From the NCBI RefSeq assembly GCF_001307195.1, contig NZ_CP012808.1:496001-560000 (forward strand): DNA of 64,000 bases, written 5' to 3'. The notes beneath the pieces are model-generated. The model saw only the letters and a program-made list of their open reading frames with translations, was not told the origin of the DNA and made no database searches. Position 1 is the first letter of the stretch. Every line of letters begins with the position of its first letter. Positions 56,799-64,000 of the stretch are shown one piece after another. Made by a program: the position numbers and the translations under genes. This DNA comes from Acinetobacter equi. Lineage in GTDB: Bacteria; Pseudomonadota; Gammaproteobacteria; Pseudomonadales; Moraxellaceae.

Positions 56799-57386
56799 TT
56801 AAGGCTGTTTTAAATATGGCCAAGCTGCTTTCAAATAAATAAACATTGACCATAATGTTAAAATTACAGCCGTATAGAGTAATGCATAAGCTAACAATTC
56901 TAATGGTTGCCAATTCAGTAAAAATACAGATATTGCAATCATTTGAAATGCTGTTTTATATTTACCAACCGTTGAAACAGCAACATTCGTGCGTGCACCA
57001 AGTTCAGCCATCCATTCACGTAAAGCTGATACTGTAATTTCACGTGAAATAATAACAATAGCAGCAAATGCCATAGAAATAGAAGGTTGCCATTGAACCA
57101 AAACTATTAGTGCCGCAGCGACCATTAACTTATCTGCAACAGGATCTAAAAAGCGTCCAAAAGCAGATGTTTGGTTTAATGTTCTTGCTAAATAACCATC
57201 GAACCAATCTGTAACAGCAGCAACAATAAAAATGGCCGTTAAAATAATATGACGTGTCATACTATCTGGTACTTCAGTAATTCCTAATGCTGGTGGCCAA
57301 TATGCCACAATCAAAAAGACAGGAATTAAAGCAATACGAGCTAATGTTAAAATATTTGGAATATTCAGGATTCGACCTGTTGTCAT
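56799..57386 (-). CDS. pgsA: CDP-diacylglycerol--glycerol-3-phosphate 3-phosphatidyltransferase
   Basis: 195 residues from ATG 57386 (MTTGRILNIPNILTLARI); GTG 57392 is an alternative. The CDP-alcohol phosphotransferase motif D-G-x2-A-R-x8-G-x3-D-x3-D is present in DWFDGYLARTLNQTSAFGRFLDPVADK (about 60-86). It makes phosphatidylglycerol phosphate, the route to PG and cardiolipin. Multi-helix inner-membrane protein. Confidence 0.94.
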   Translation of the reverse strand: MTTGRILNIPNILTLARIALIPVFLIVAYWPPALGITEVPDSMTRHIILTAIFIVAAVTDWFDGYLARTLNQTSAFGRFLDPVADKLMVAAALIVLVQWQPSISMAFAAIVIISREITVSALREWMAELGARTNVAVSTVGKYKTAFQMIAISVFLLNWQPLELLAYALLYTAVILTLWSMFIYLKAAWPYLKQP

Positions 57387-57493
57387 AGACACCGCCAGTT
57401 GTTCCCCTTAAATTTACGATGAAAAAACATCTAAATTTGAGAATTTATTCACCGTTAATGCGCCCACTTTATACGAAATGGAAGTATGTGTCA

Positions 57494-58288
57494 CTAGGCA
57501 AAAATAGTAATTGTCTGTCGCGAAATCGCAATTAAACGGTCATTACAATCCCATAAATGAGCATATTCAGTAGAATAGCCATCTCGTGCATAATCTGTAT
57601 AAACCTTGTATTTCATCCAATCATGTAAAGATGTTTGTAAAGATTGAATATATGTGACATGCCATGTAAGTGAACTTGCTAGTGCCATTTTATCTAGCAT
57701 AGGTAATATGCCAGGAGGCCACATATCAAATGCAATCATCATATCAGCAATATTCATTTTTCTATTTTTGTGAAACTTTTCGTTAAATCTAAACCATCCA
57801 GAAAAATCTGATTGATCACTTCCTGTAAATGGATACGTCCCTTCCGCCCACACTAAATCCATCTGCTGAAAACACTGTGGTGCAAATGGTGGAAATTTCA
57901 TTATTTCTAAAGTATCTGATTTTGGCAAAATTGGAGCTTCTCGTTCTTGCTGAACAATAATCTCTGATTGACGAGGAAGACCAAAACTCGCGATTAAAAT
58001 ACTCTGTACAACATCATCTTGCCAAAGTCTCACTTCAATGGTAGTTACCGATTTTCCTTCGCGAAGTATTTCTGCAGTTAATTTAGCTTTATCCATTTGC
58101 ACAGGACCCACAAAGGTAATACTTGTACTGAGCAACTTCTTAGCTGAATCATTTACCGTCATTAATGCCTTATACATTAAAATACCAGCAACTAAGCCAC
58201 CATAAATGGTACGTCCCTGCAACCATCCCTCAGGAATATTAATCCATTCTTGTGATTCTATTTCCTTATACAGTGACATAAGAGCCAT
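57494..58288 (-). CDS. Acyl-CoA thioesterase-like protein (double hot-dog)
   Basis: 264 residues with a hot-dog fold: QGRTIYGGLVAGILMYKAL (about 24-42), TSITFVGPVQMDKAKLTAEILREGKSV (about 56-82) and a second half ending LWDCNDRLIAISRQT. It belongs to the TesB-like acyl-CoA thioesterase/4HBT_3 group. The sequence has diverged from TesB and catalytic residues are not clear. Upstream of pgsA but separated by 108 bp. Confidence 0.75.
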   Translation of the reverse strand: MALMSLYKEIESQEWINIPEGWLQGRTIYGGLVAGILMYKALMTVNDSAKKLLSTSITFVGPVQMDKAKLTAEILREGKSVTTIEVRLWQDDVVQSILIASFGLPRQSEIIVQQEREAPILPKSDTLEIMKFPPFAPQCFQQMDLVWAEGTYPFTGSDQSDFSGWFRFNEKFHKNRKMNIADMMIAFDMWPPGILPMLDKMALASSLTWHVTYIQSLQTSLHDWMKYKVYTDYARDGYSTEYAHLWDCNDRLIAISRQTITIFA

Positions 58289-58407
58289 TTAACTTTCCTT
58301 ATTTATTATTTATCTTCATTAATCCTATTTCATTCAAAAATTTAAGTCATGACTTTTGAGTTAATCATTCTGCCATTGACGAATCACTCAAAAATAGCCA
58401 TTACATT

Positions 58408-60207
58408 TTAGCCATGTAAGACTTTATAAATTGTCTTTGCCATTACTTCACCTAAACCAGGTACTAAAGTAAGATCTTTTTCAGAGGCCTTAAGCACACC
58501 CTGAATGCCACCAAAATGCGTTAATAAATCACGGCGACGCTTAGGACCTAAGCCAGGAATAACTTCTAAAATAGAAGAGCCACGCTTTTTATCACGTTTT
58601 GCTCGATGTTTAGTAATTGCAAACCGATGAGCTTCATCTCGTACCTGTTGAATTAAATGTAGCGCTTTGTGATCTTCAGGAAGTTGAATCTTTTCACCAT
58701 CGGTAAAATGTAAAGTTTCTAAACCCGGCTTTCGACCTTCCCCTTTTGAAACACCAACCATGAAAGCATCTAAACCTAACTCTTGCATGACTTCCATTGC
58801 CATATGTAATTGCCCTTTACCACCATCTATCAATAGTAAATCAGGCAGCAGATGTTTTTTATAACGTCGTGTCAGGGCTTGACGCATTGCGGCATAATCA
58901 TCACCTTCCGTAATATCTGTAATTGAAAATTGGCGATAATCTCGTTTACGGGCACCACCACTATCAAAAACAACACAAGATGCGATGGTCGCCTCTCCCA
59001 TCGTATGAGAAATATCAAAACATTCAATGCTATCTATAGGTCGCCCAACAACCTCTTCAAGCTGATGAAAACGCTCATTTAATTCAAAATGATTGGCTAA
59101 TTTTCCTTTAATCGCATGCTGCACATTCATTTGTGCAAGTTCAAGCCATTCTGCTCGTGTTTCACGGACGTTATGCTTAATTTGAATTTTCTTTTCAAAC
59201 TGCTGAGCTAATGCTTTTTCTAAATCTTTTTGATCAGGTAAAGTTGTATTAATAATTAATTCTTCTGGGACTTCATCTGCGACTTGAAAGTAAAAATTGG
59301 CAATAAAATCAGATAACATTTGCCCTAAGTCATCCCCCAACATATCTGGAAAATAACTTTTACCTCCTAACATTTTTCCATTACGAACATGCATAATTTG
59401 TACGCATGTAACACCTGCTTCATAGGCGATTGCTAAAATATCGGCTTCGCCTTTTAACTTATAAATTGCTTGTTGTGACTGAACATCACGTAATAGTGCC
59501 ATTCGATCACGATAAAACACCGCTTTTTCAAATTCTAAAGCTTCCGCAGCAGCTTCCATTTTTGTAATTAATTCTTGATTCAGCTCTTTGGTATCACCTT
59601 GTAAAAAACGAATCGAATTTTTAACATCTTCTTGATAAGCTTCAGGTGTAATTAAACCTACACATGGTGCTGAACAACGCTTAATTTGATATTGTAAACA
59701 AGGTCGTTTTCTTTGTGAAAAATAGCTATTTTCACACTGACGAACATTAAACAATTTTTGTAAAACGACTAAGGTATCTCGTGCATTATATGCACTAGGA
59801 TAAGGTCCAAAAAACTTACCCACTTGATGCTTTCCTTTTCCGCGTCCACTAGCAATACGTGGATAAGGCTTATCGGCAGAAATAAAAATATAAACATAAG
59901 ATTTATCGTCCCGTAACATAATGTTATACGGTGGGCGATGTAATTTAATTAAGTTCTGTTCTAGTAATAATGCTTCAGTTTCAGAACGAACAACTAACGT
60001 TTCAATATCATAAATACGAGCCACTAAAGCTTGTGTTTTAGGATGCTCAATCGTTTTCACAAAATAACTCGATACACGATTTTTTAAATTTTTAGCTTTG
60101 CCCACATACAATAATTCCCCCTCTTTACCTAACATGCGGTAAACACCGGGTAATGTGGTCATATTCGCTAAAATTTTCTCAATATGTTCTCGTGCGTTCT
60201 CGTTCAC
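58408..60207 (-). CDS. uvrC: Excinuclease ABC subunit C
   Basis: 599 residues, a standard length. UvrC makes both incisions around bulky DNA damage with UvrAB. GIY-YIG nuclease at the N-terminus ([29 protein letters not shown]), UVR motif near 205, RNase H-like core with [12 protein letters not shown] (about 445) and a C-terminal double HhH ([22 protein letters not shown]). GTG start at 60207. Confidence 0.96.
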   Translation of the reverse strand: MNENAREHIEKILANMTTLPGVYRMLGKEGELLYVGKAKNLKNRVSSYFVKTIEHPKTQALVARIYDIETLVVRSETEALLLEQNLIKLHRPPYNIMLRDDKSYVYIFISADKPYPRIASGRGKGKHQVGKFFGPYPSAYNARDTLVVLQKLFNVRQCENSYFSQRKRPCLQYQIKRCSAPCVGLITPEAYQEDVKNSIRFLQGDTKELNQELITKMEAAAEALEFEKAVFYRDRMALLRDVQSQQAIYKLKGEADILAIAYEAGVTCVQIMHVRNGKMLGGKSYFPDMLGDDLGQMLSDFIANFYFQVADEVPEELIINTTLPDQKDLEKALAQQFEKKIQIKHNVRETRAEWLELAQMNVQHAIKGKLANHFELNERFHQLEEVVGRPIDSIECFDISHTMGEATIASCVVFDSGGARKRDYRQFSITDITEGDDYAAMRQALTRRYKKHLLPDLLLIDGGKGQLHMAMEVMQELGLDAFMVGVSKGEGRKPGLETLHFTDGEKIQLPEDHKALHLIQQVRDEAHRFAITKHRAKRDKKRGSSILEVIPGLGPKRRRDLLTHFGGIQGVLKASEKDLTLVPGLGEVMAKTIYKVLHG

Positions 60208-60409
60208 AATCAGCCTTATTTTTCACACTTCATCTCTTTGCACATGATGTGATGATTTCCACTCCATTTTCAAGCCCATTTCTTTATATTGAAGCAACGA
60301 AAGGTTTAAACAATCAAACTATCGCTAAAAACTATCAGTTTTAATATCTGAATTTGCTATGCTCAACATAATGAAAATAAACTAGAAATTAAGCTAAGGA
60401 TTTCATTTT

Positions 60410-61459
60410 ATGACGAATACCCATCATGCCTTTCATGTTATTCAGCCTACTACATCTATACATTCATCAGCTGAAAAGAATCGCTTGATTGGTCAACCGC
60501 GGTTTCATTTTGAACCTCAAGTCGTCATGCAATTATTGCGTACACGTATTATTGGACAAGATGCCGCATTAAATGAAATTGAAAAAATGCTGCATGTCGT
60601 TAAAGCAGATTTTTCTAGTCCTGATAGACCATTATCTGTCACGCTCATGCTCGGACCTACAGGTGTAGGAAAAACTGAAACTGTTCGTTTAATTGCCGAA
60701 GCAATTTATGGTCGCCCAGATGCTTTTTGTCGTATTGATATGAATACCTTAGCTCTAGAACATTATGCTGCCGCACTCACAGGTGCTCCTCCCGGTTATG
60801 TCGGTTCAAAAGAAGGTCATAGTCTATTTGATGAAACTGCAATTAATGGTAGTCATACACGACCAGGCATTATGCTATTTGATGAATTAGAAAAAGCATC
60901 TCCTGAAGTCATTCGTGGATTAATGAATGTTTTAGATACAGGAAGACTGACATTAACTGCGGGAACAAAAACGATCGATTTTCGTAACTGTATGATTTTT
61001 ATGACCTCAAATGTTGGCGCTCAAGCGGCTCAACAATATTTAGATAAACTTAGCTTTTTGCCGCAAAAATTACAAAATTTATGCCTGCAACGTGTACCAA
61101 CAAAAACTATTATCACCAAAGTTATGCAACGAAAATTTGATCCTGAATTTTTAAATCGAATTGATCGAACATTACATTATCAGGCTGTTTTAGAAGATGC
61201 TCTTCCGCGCCTCATTCATATTGAATTAGAAAAACTCAATAAACGCTTACAACATCAGAAAAGAACTGTTGAATTAACAACGGCAGCCCAAACTTATTTT
61301 TATCAAGGACATGATATCCGTTATGGTGCACGACATTTAGCTCGAAAAATTAGAACTGAACTAGAACCAATTTTAGCTGTTTATTTTCTTAATTTTCCAG
61401 AGAAAAATCATGTTGTAATTGATGCTAAAGATGGCAATTTAACTATCAAACCTGAATAA
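60410..61459 (+). CDS. Stand-alone ClpA/ClpB-type AAA+ ATPase
   Basis: 349 residues, one AAA+ module of the D2 class of Clp/Hsp100. Walker A GPTGVGKT at 82-89, pore-loop GYVG at 129-132, Walker B IMLFDE at 154-159, sensor 1 MTSNVG, arginine finger FLNRID and sensor 2 GARHL. No N-domain, D1 domain, ClpP loop or zinc finger is seen. A GYVG pore loop suggests substrate threading. AAGGA precedes the ATG. Real homologues may exist in Acinetobacter but I do not know a named function. Confidence 0.8.
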   Translation: MTNTHHAFHVIQPTTSIHSSAEKNRLIGQPRFHFEPQVVMQLLRTRIIGQDAALNEIEKMLHVVKADFSSPDRPLSVTLMLGPTGVGKTETVRLIAEAIYGRPDAFCRIDMNTLALEHYAAALTGAPPGYVGSKEGHSLFDETAINGSHTRPGIMLFDELEKASPEVIRGLMNVLDTGRLTLTAGTKTIDFRNCMIFMTSNVGAQAAQQYLDKLSFLPQKLQNLCLQRVPTKTIITKVMQRKFDPEFLNRIDRTLHYQAVLEDALPRLIHIELEKLNKRLQHQKRTVELTTAAQTYFYQGHDIRYGARHLARKIRTELEPILAVYFLNFPEKNHVVIDAKDGNLTIKPE

Positions 61460-61470
61460 AAATATAATCT

Positions 61471-61519
61471 TTCCTTTTATATTTTCTCATGAATACGATT
61501 GAATATAAAAGGAAGTTTA
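61471..61519. terminator. Terminator after the Clp-like gene
   Basis: TTCCTTTTATATT / AATATAAAAGGAA (61471-61483, 61502-61514) with an 18-nt loop; T-rich tail follows. Confidence 0.6.
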
Positions 61520-61530
61520 TTTTTATAGAA

Positions 61531-61944
61531 TTAACTCAAATTTAAATCTAATGCTTTACAAAATGCCTGCTTATTTCTTGGAGCAACAATAATAAATTTA
61601 TCTTTTCCATTTTGAGTATATTCAAGTTTTAAGCGATCTAGAGATAATGCTGGTGAAGCAACAGAATTTGTTGTCGTTTCAATTTTATGGATTTGTTCCA
61701 ACGGAATCTGCCATTTCAAAAACATACATTTAATGATTAGTTTGCCATTATCAATTACATAGCGTGTATTTATAGCAGGCCACCAAATAATAAAAATTGT
61801 TAAAATATACGTTGCCGTATGCAATGGATAAGCTGAAATATTGCCCTTAGCTTGCATTGATAACAGCAATTGTATAAGAAGCCCTGTCATACAAACTAAA
61901 AAAGCCAAAACCCACCAGTCTATTTTTGAATGAAATTTTTGCAT
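61531..61944 (-). CDS. PH-domain (bPH-like) membrane protein
   Basis: 137 residues with two N-terminal helices (about 10-30 and 45-58) and a C-terminal bacterial PH-like domain with the RYVIDNGKLIIKCMFLKWQIPLEQIHKIE pattern. Such proteins are widespread and of unknown role. Soluble part faces the cytosol or periplasm, uncertain. Confidence 0.75.
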   Translation of the reverse strand: MQKFHSKIDWWVLAFLVCMTGLLIQLLLSMQAKGNISAYPLHTATYILTIFIIWWPAINTRYVIDNGKLIIKCMFLKWQIPLEQIHKIETTTNSVASPALSLDRLKLEYTQNGKDKFIIVAPRNKQAFCKALDLNLS

Positions 61945-62078
61945 TATTACCCCCTCTTAATAACATAATATTTATCATAATATTTATCATCCATATATAT
62001 GATATCCGTAACCATATTTTCATCATTTCCATAAATATATCTATTACAAACACCTCACTATATTTTTTCAATATAAAT

Positions 62079-62104
62079 AAAAAAGCGCCCTTACGGACGC
62101 TTTA
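62079..62104 (-). terminator. Terminator after lpxO
   Basis: Minus strand AAAGCGTCC-GTAA-GGGCGCTTT, one G-U pair, then a T-run. Confidence 0.8.
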
Positions 62105-62114
62105 TAAAATAATT

Positions 62115-63029
62115 TTAAAATACATAAGGACGTATAAAAATAAGGAAGAAAATACCTAACATTAAGAACCATTTTAAGAAGTAATAAAGTTTACGGTTCG
62201 TTTGCTTTAATGCTTTTGCTTTAATACGAATTTGGTAAATATATCCAAATGCTTTATTCAGACCACCTGTTTGATCTCCTGCTTCATTCGGAGAACTTGC
62301 AGCAGTCATTACTTTACGACCAAACCAATGGTTAAAACGTTCCATCAGCTTAGATTTTAAAGGACGCTCAACATCGGCAAAGAAAATAATACGGTTTTGA
62401 TCTGTGGTATTTTCAGCATAGTGAATATAAGTTTCATCAAACACGACGCTTTCACCATCTCGCCATGAATAACGTTGCCCATCAACATCAATAAAACAGC
62501 GATCATCATTTGGTGTCATTAAACCAAGGTGATAACGCAATGAGCCTGCATATGGATCACGATGACGAACCAAACGACTATCTGGTGCAAGTTCAGTAAA
62601 CATTGCAGCTTTAATAGAGGGTAAAGTCTTTAATAATGCTGTAGTTTTTGGACAAAGCTCTGCAGCTGATGGATGTGCTGAGTCATACCATTTTAGATAA
62701 AAACGTTTCCATCCTGTTTTAAAGAATGAGTTAAAGCCAAGATCATCATATTTACTTGAAGCTTTAATACCACCTTGCTCGTATAAAGCTTTTGCTTCAT
62801 CACGAATCATTTCCCAGTTTTCATCAAGTACTTTTAAATCTTTAAAATATTGAGTATCAATATAAGGCTGATTTGGTACTTTGGAAAAAATGTACATCAA
62901 ATAATTGATTGGTGCGAGAATCGTCGAGTGATCAAAGAACTGACGATAAAATGAGTGACGTACCTTACCTCTTTGTTGAATATACAACGCAGATAGAATA
63001 AAGATGGCCAGAATAATCCACTTAATCAT
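62115..63029 (-). CDS. lpxO: Lipid A 2-hydroxylase LpxO (aspartyl/asparaginyl beta-hydroxylase family)
   Basis: 304 residues. An N-terminal membrane helix (about 3-20), a Fe(II)/2-oxoglutarate dioxygenase domain and a C-terminal membrane segment. The HxD and later His metal ligands are in RHRDPYAGSLRYHLGL and ETYIHYAENT, followed by a DRCF-rich beta strand. LpxO adds a 2-hydroxyl to a secondary acyl chain of lipid A. Acinetobacter homologues are known to do so. AT-rich upstream region separates it from fadB. Confidence 0.87.
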   Translation of the reverse strand: MIKWIILAIFILSALYIQQRGKVRHSFYRQFFDHSTILAPINYLMYIFSKVPNQPYIDTQYFKDLKVLDENWEMIRDEAKALYEQGGIKASSKYDDLGFNSFFKTGWKRFYLKWYDSAHPSAAELCPKTTALLKTLPSIKAAMFTELAPDSRLVRHRDPYAGSLRYHLGLMTPNDDRCFIDVDGQRYSWRDGESVVFDETYIHYAENTTDQNRIIFFADVERPLKSKLMERFNHWFGRKVMTAASSPNEAGDQTGGLNKAFGYIYQIRIKAKALKQTNRKLYYFLKWFLMLGIFFLIFIRPYVF

Positions 63030-63492
63030 AAATTTACCAAAATAGGTTTCTTTAAATTAGGGTGCCTACCTTTTTAATTAAGCACGGAATTTTATGTGAA
63101 TTATAACAAATGTTTAAATTTATAAATGGTTTAATTTAGAATATTATTAATACAATTTTGTAATGATTATATATCTTATAAAGATATTTTTATATAAATA
63201 AAACTTGAATTATCTTTATATTACCCGATATAAAAATAGTGACACTGATGAAAAACATAAGTTGAAACATATGTTTCAAAATAGCGATATACATCCTTGT
63301 CTATTCAACAAAAGATAGCTTAAAAAGAATGCCATCAAGAATAGATGACCCTTGCGTCACGGCTTACGACTAATTTGTTACGTTCTTTTTAGATATAGTT
63401 ATCGTAAAATTAGCGAAGTAAAAATGTGATTAAATTTCGCACAAACTTCAAAACATCAATTTAGAAGTCCTCCATAATAAGGGAGATCAGGC
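63030..63492. other. Non-coding region between lpxO and fadB
   Basis: 463 bp between divergent genes. A promoter TTGAAT (63205-63210), 18-bp spacer, TATAAA (63229-63234) points toward fadB and would leave a 250-nt leader. It holds the palindrome described separately. The remaining leader is not obviously structured. Confidence 0.5.
63263..63280. promoter_or_regulatory. PsrA-like palindromic operator before fadB
   Basis: TTGAAACATATGTTTCAA is a perfect 18-bp palindrome. Its centre GAAAC-ATAT-GTTTC fits the Pseudomonas PsrA motif (G/C)AAAC-N2-4-GTTT(G/C). PsrA represses fadBA there and is released by long-chain acyl signals. It lies about 20 bp beyond the predicted transcription start. Confidence 0.6.
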
Positions 63493-64000
63493 ATGATCCA
63501 CGCAGGCAATGCCATTACCGTCCAAATGCTTTCGGACGGAATTGCAGAATTCCGCTTTGACCTACAGGGTGAGTCGGTTAACAAATTTAACCGTGCAACA
63601 CTAGAAGACTTTAAAGCAGCAATTGATGCTGTAAAGACCAATAGTGATATTAAGGGCTTAATCGTAACAAGTGGTAAATCCACATTTATTGTTGGGGCAG
63701 ATATTACTGAATTTGGTGAAAATTTTGCCAAAGGGGAAGCAGCAATTGTTGAATGGGCTGGGCCAATCCATGATCTTTTCAACTCATTTGAAGACTTAGA
63801 AATTCCTAAAGTTGCAGCAATCAATGGCATCGCTCTTGGCGGTGGTTTTGAAATGTGCTTAGTATGTGACTATCGTGTGATGTCTGAAGCTGCAACTGTT
63901 GGCTTACCAGAAGTTAAACTTGGCATTATTCCAGGCTTTGGTGGTACCGTACGTTTAAGCCGTGTTATTGGTATTGATAACGCAATTGAATGGATTGCAA
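63493..64000 (+). CDS. fadB: Fatty-acid oxidation complex alpha subunit (N-terminal part)
   Basis: The first 169 residues are visible: [20 protein letters not shown], then the crotonase-fold enoyl-CoA hydratase region with IVGADITEF and [17 protein letters not shown]. FadB combines enoyl-CoA hydratase and 3-hydroxyacyl-CoA dehydrogenase in beta-oxidation. GGGAG lies 7 nt before ATG 63493. The gene runs off the window. Its fadA partner presumably follows. Confidence 0.94.
   Translation, partial: MIHAGNAITVQMLSDGIAEFRFDLQGESVNKFNRATLEDFKAAIDAVKTNSDIKGLIVTSGKSTFIVGADITEFGENFAKGEAAIVEWAGPIHDLFNSFEDLEIPKVAAINGIALGGGFEMCLVCDYRVMSEAATVGLPEVKLGIIPGFGGTVRLSRVIGIDNAIEWIA

Noticed and set aside
61847..62159. 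Small ORFs overlapping the region between the PH-domain gene and lpxO
   Set aside because: AT-rich chance frames made mostly of Ile, Asn and Lys, without ribosome sites.
63456..63830. Minus-strand ORF over fadB
   Set aside because: It is the antisense of the clear fadB N-terminus and has no start support.

Overview
The window looks like a chromosomal segment of an Acinetobacter species. The protein sequences match this genus throughout: a MlaFEDCB set with the long MlaD insertion, orthologues of the efflux pumps AbeM and CraA, DUF1737, a small HopJ-like protein, LpxO and FadB. The DNA is AT-rich with an even base composition. It does not look like A. baumannii itself, but the exact species cannot be told from here. 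I saw no insertion sequence, prophage, integron, tRNA, rRNA or CRISPR array, and no obviously broken gene. The S10 operon (rplW) is cut at the left edge and fadB at the right edge.

Layout. 1-2190: start of the S10 ribosomal protein operon (rpsJ-rplC-rplD-rplW, leftward) with a strong promoter and a hairpin-rich leader. 2190-8270: a glutamine amidotransferase, metC, a HerA-like ATPase, a shortened flavohaemoglobin with a near-ideal NsrR operator, the NsrR-like regulator, and the GTPase YsxC/EngB. 8280-19390: a dicarboxylate/glutamate symporter, tesB, plsB, a SDR/epimerase, recG-comF, a Nudix hydrolase, a LOG-family phosphoribohydrolase and corA. 19396-22607: the mlaFEDCB phospholipid-transport operon. 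22976-31225: a DEAD-box RNA helicase with 57-bp tandem repeats and a long structured leader, marC, suhB, dxs, ribA and hemN. 31449-38254: hemF divergent from hemN, a small membrane protein, aroE, a very large lipoprotein of unknown role, and an acyl-CoA dehydrogenase. 38551-48904: a His-rich secreted peptide, an outer-membrane barrel, a GNAT enzyme, hemW, a YdcZ-like protein, abeM, DUF1737, an AarF/UbiB-type kinase-like protein, Zur-linked rpmE2, crcB, a HopJ-like gene, a chagasin-like inhibitor with a periplasmic partner, and a membrane-anchored nuclease-like protein. 49023-64000: an orphan ParA, an AI-2E family permease, sodC, small unknowns, craA, an IclR regulator, a beta-propeller-like unknown, pgsA, a thioesterase-like protein, uvrC, a single-ring Clp-type ATPase, a PH-domain protein, lpxO and the start of fadB.

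Themes. Much of the window serves the cell envelope and lipids: plsB and pgsA make phospholipid, mlaFEDCB moves it between membranes, lpxO hydroxylates lipid A, and tesB, the acyl-CoA dehydrogenase and fadB handle acyl-CoA. A second theme is haem and oxygen/nitrogen stress: hemN, hemF, hemW, the NsrR/globin pair and sodC. Several regulatory sites can be read directly: an NsrR box inside a 43-bp perfect palindrome, a Zur box before rpmE2, an Anr/FNR-like box between hemN and hemF, a PsrA-like operator before fadB, a palindrome on the iclR promoter, and two leaders (sodC and the DEAD helicase) where a hairpin would mask the ribosome binding site.

The most unusual loci are the reductase-less flavohaemoglobin under NsrR-type control, the sodC leader hairpin, the stand-alone Clp-type ring ATPase, and the divergent ParA / membrane-anchored nuclease pair. 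None is a clear multi-gene new system. Most of the window is ordinary core genome.
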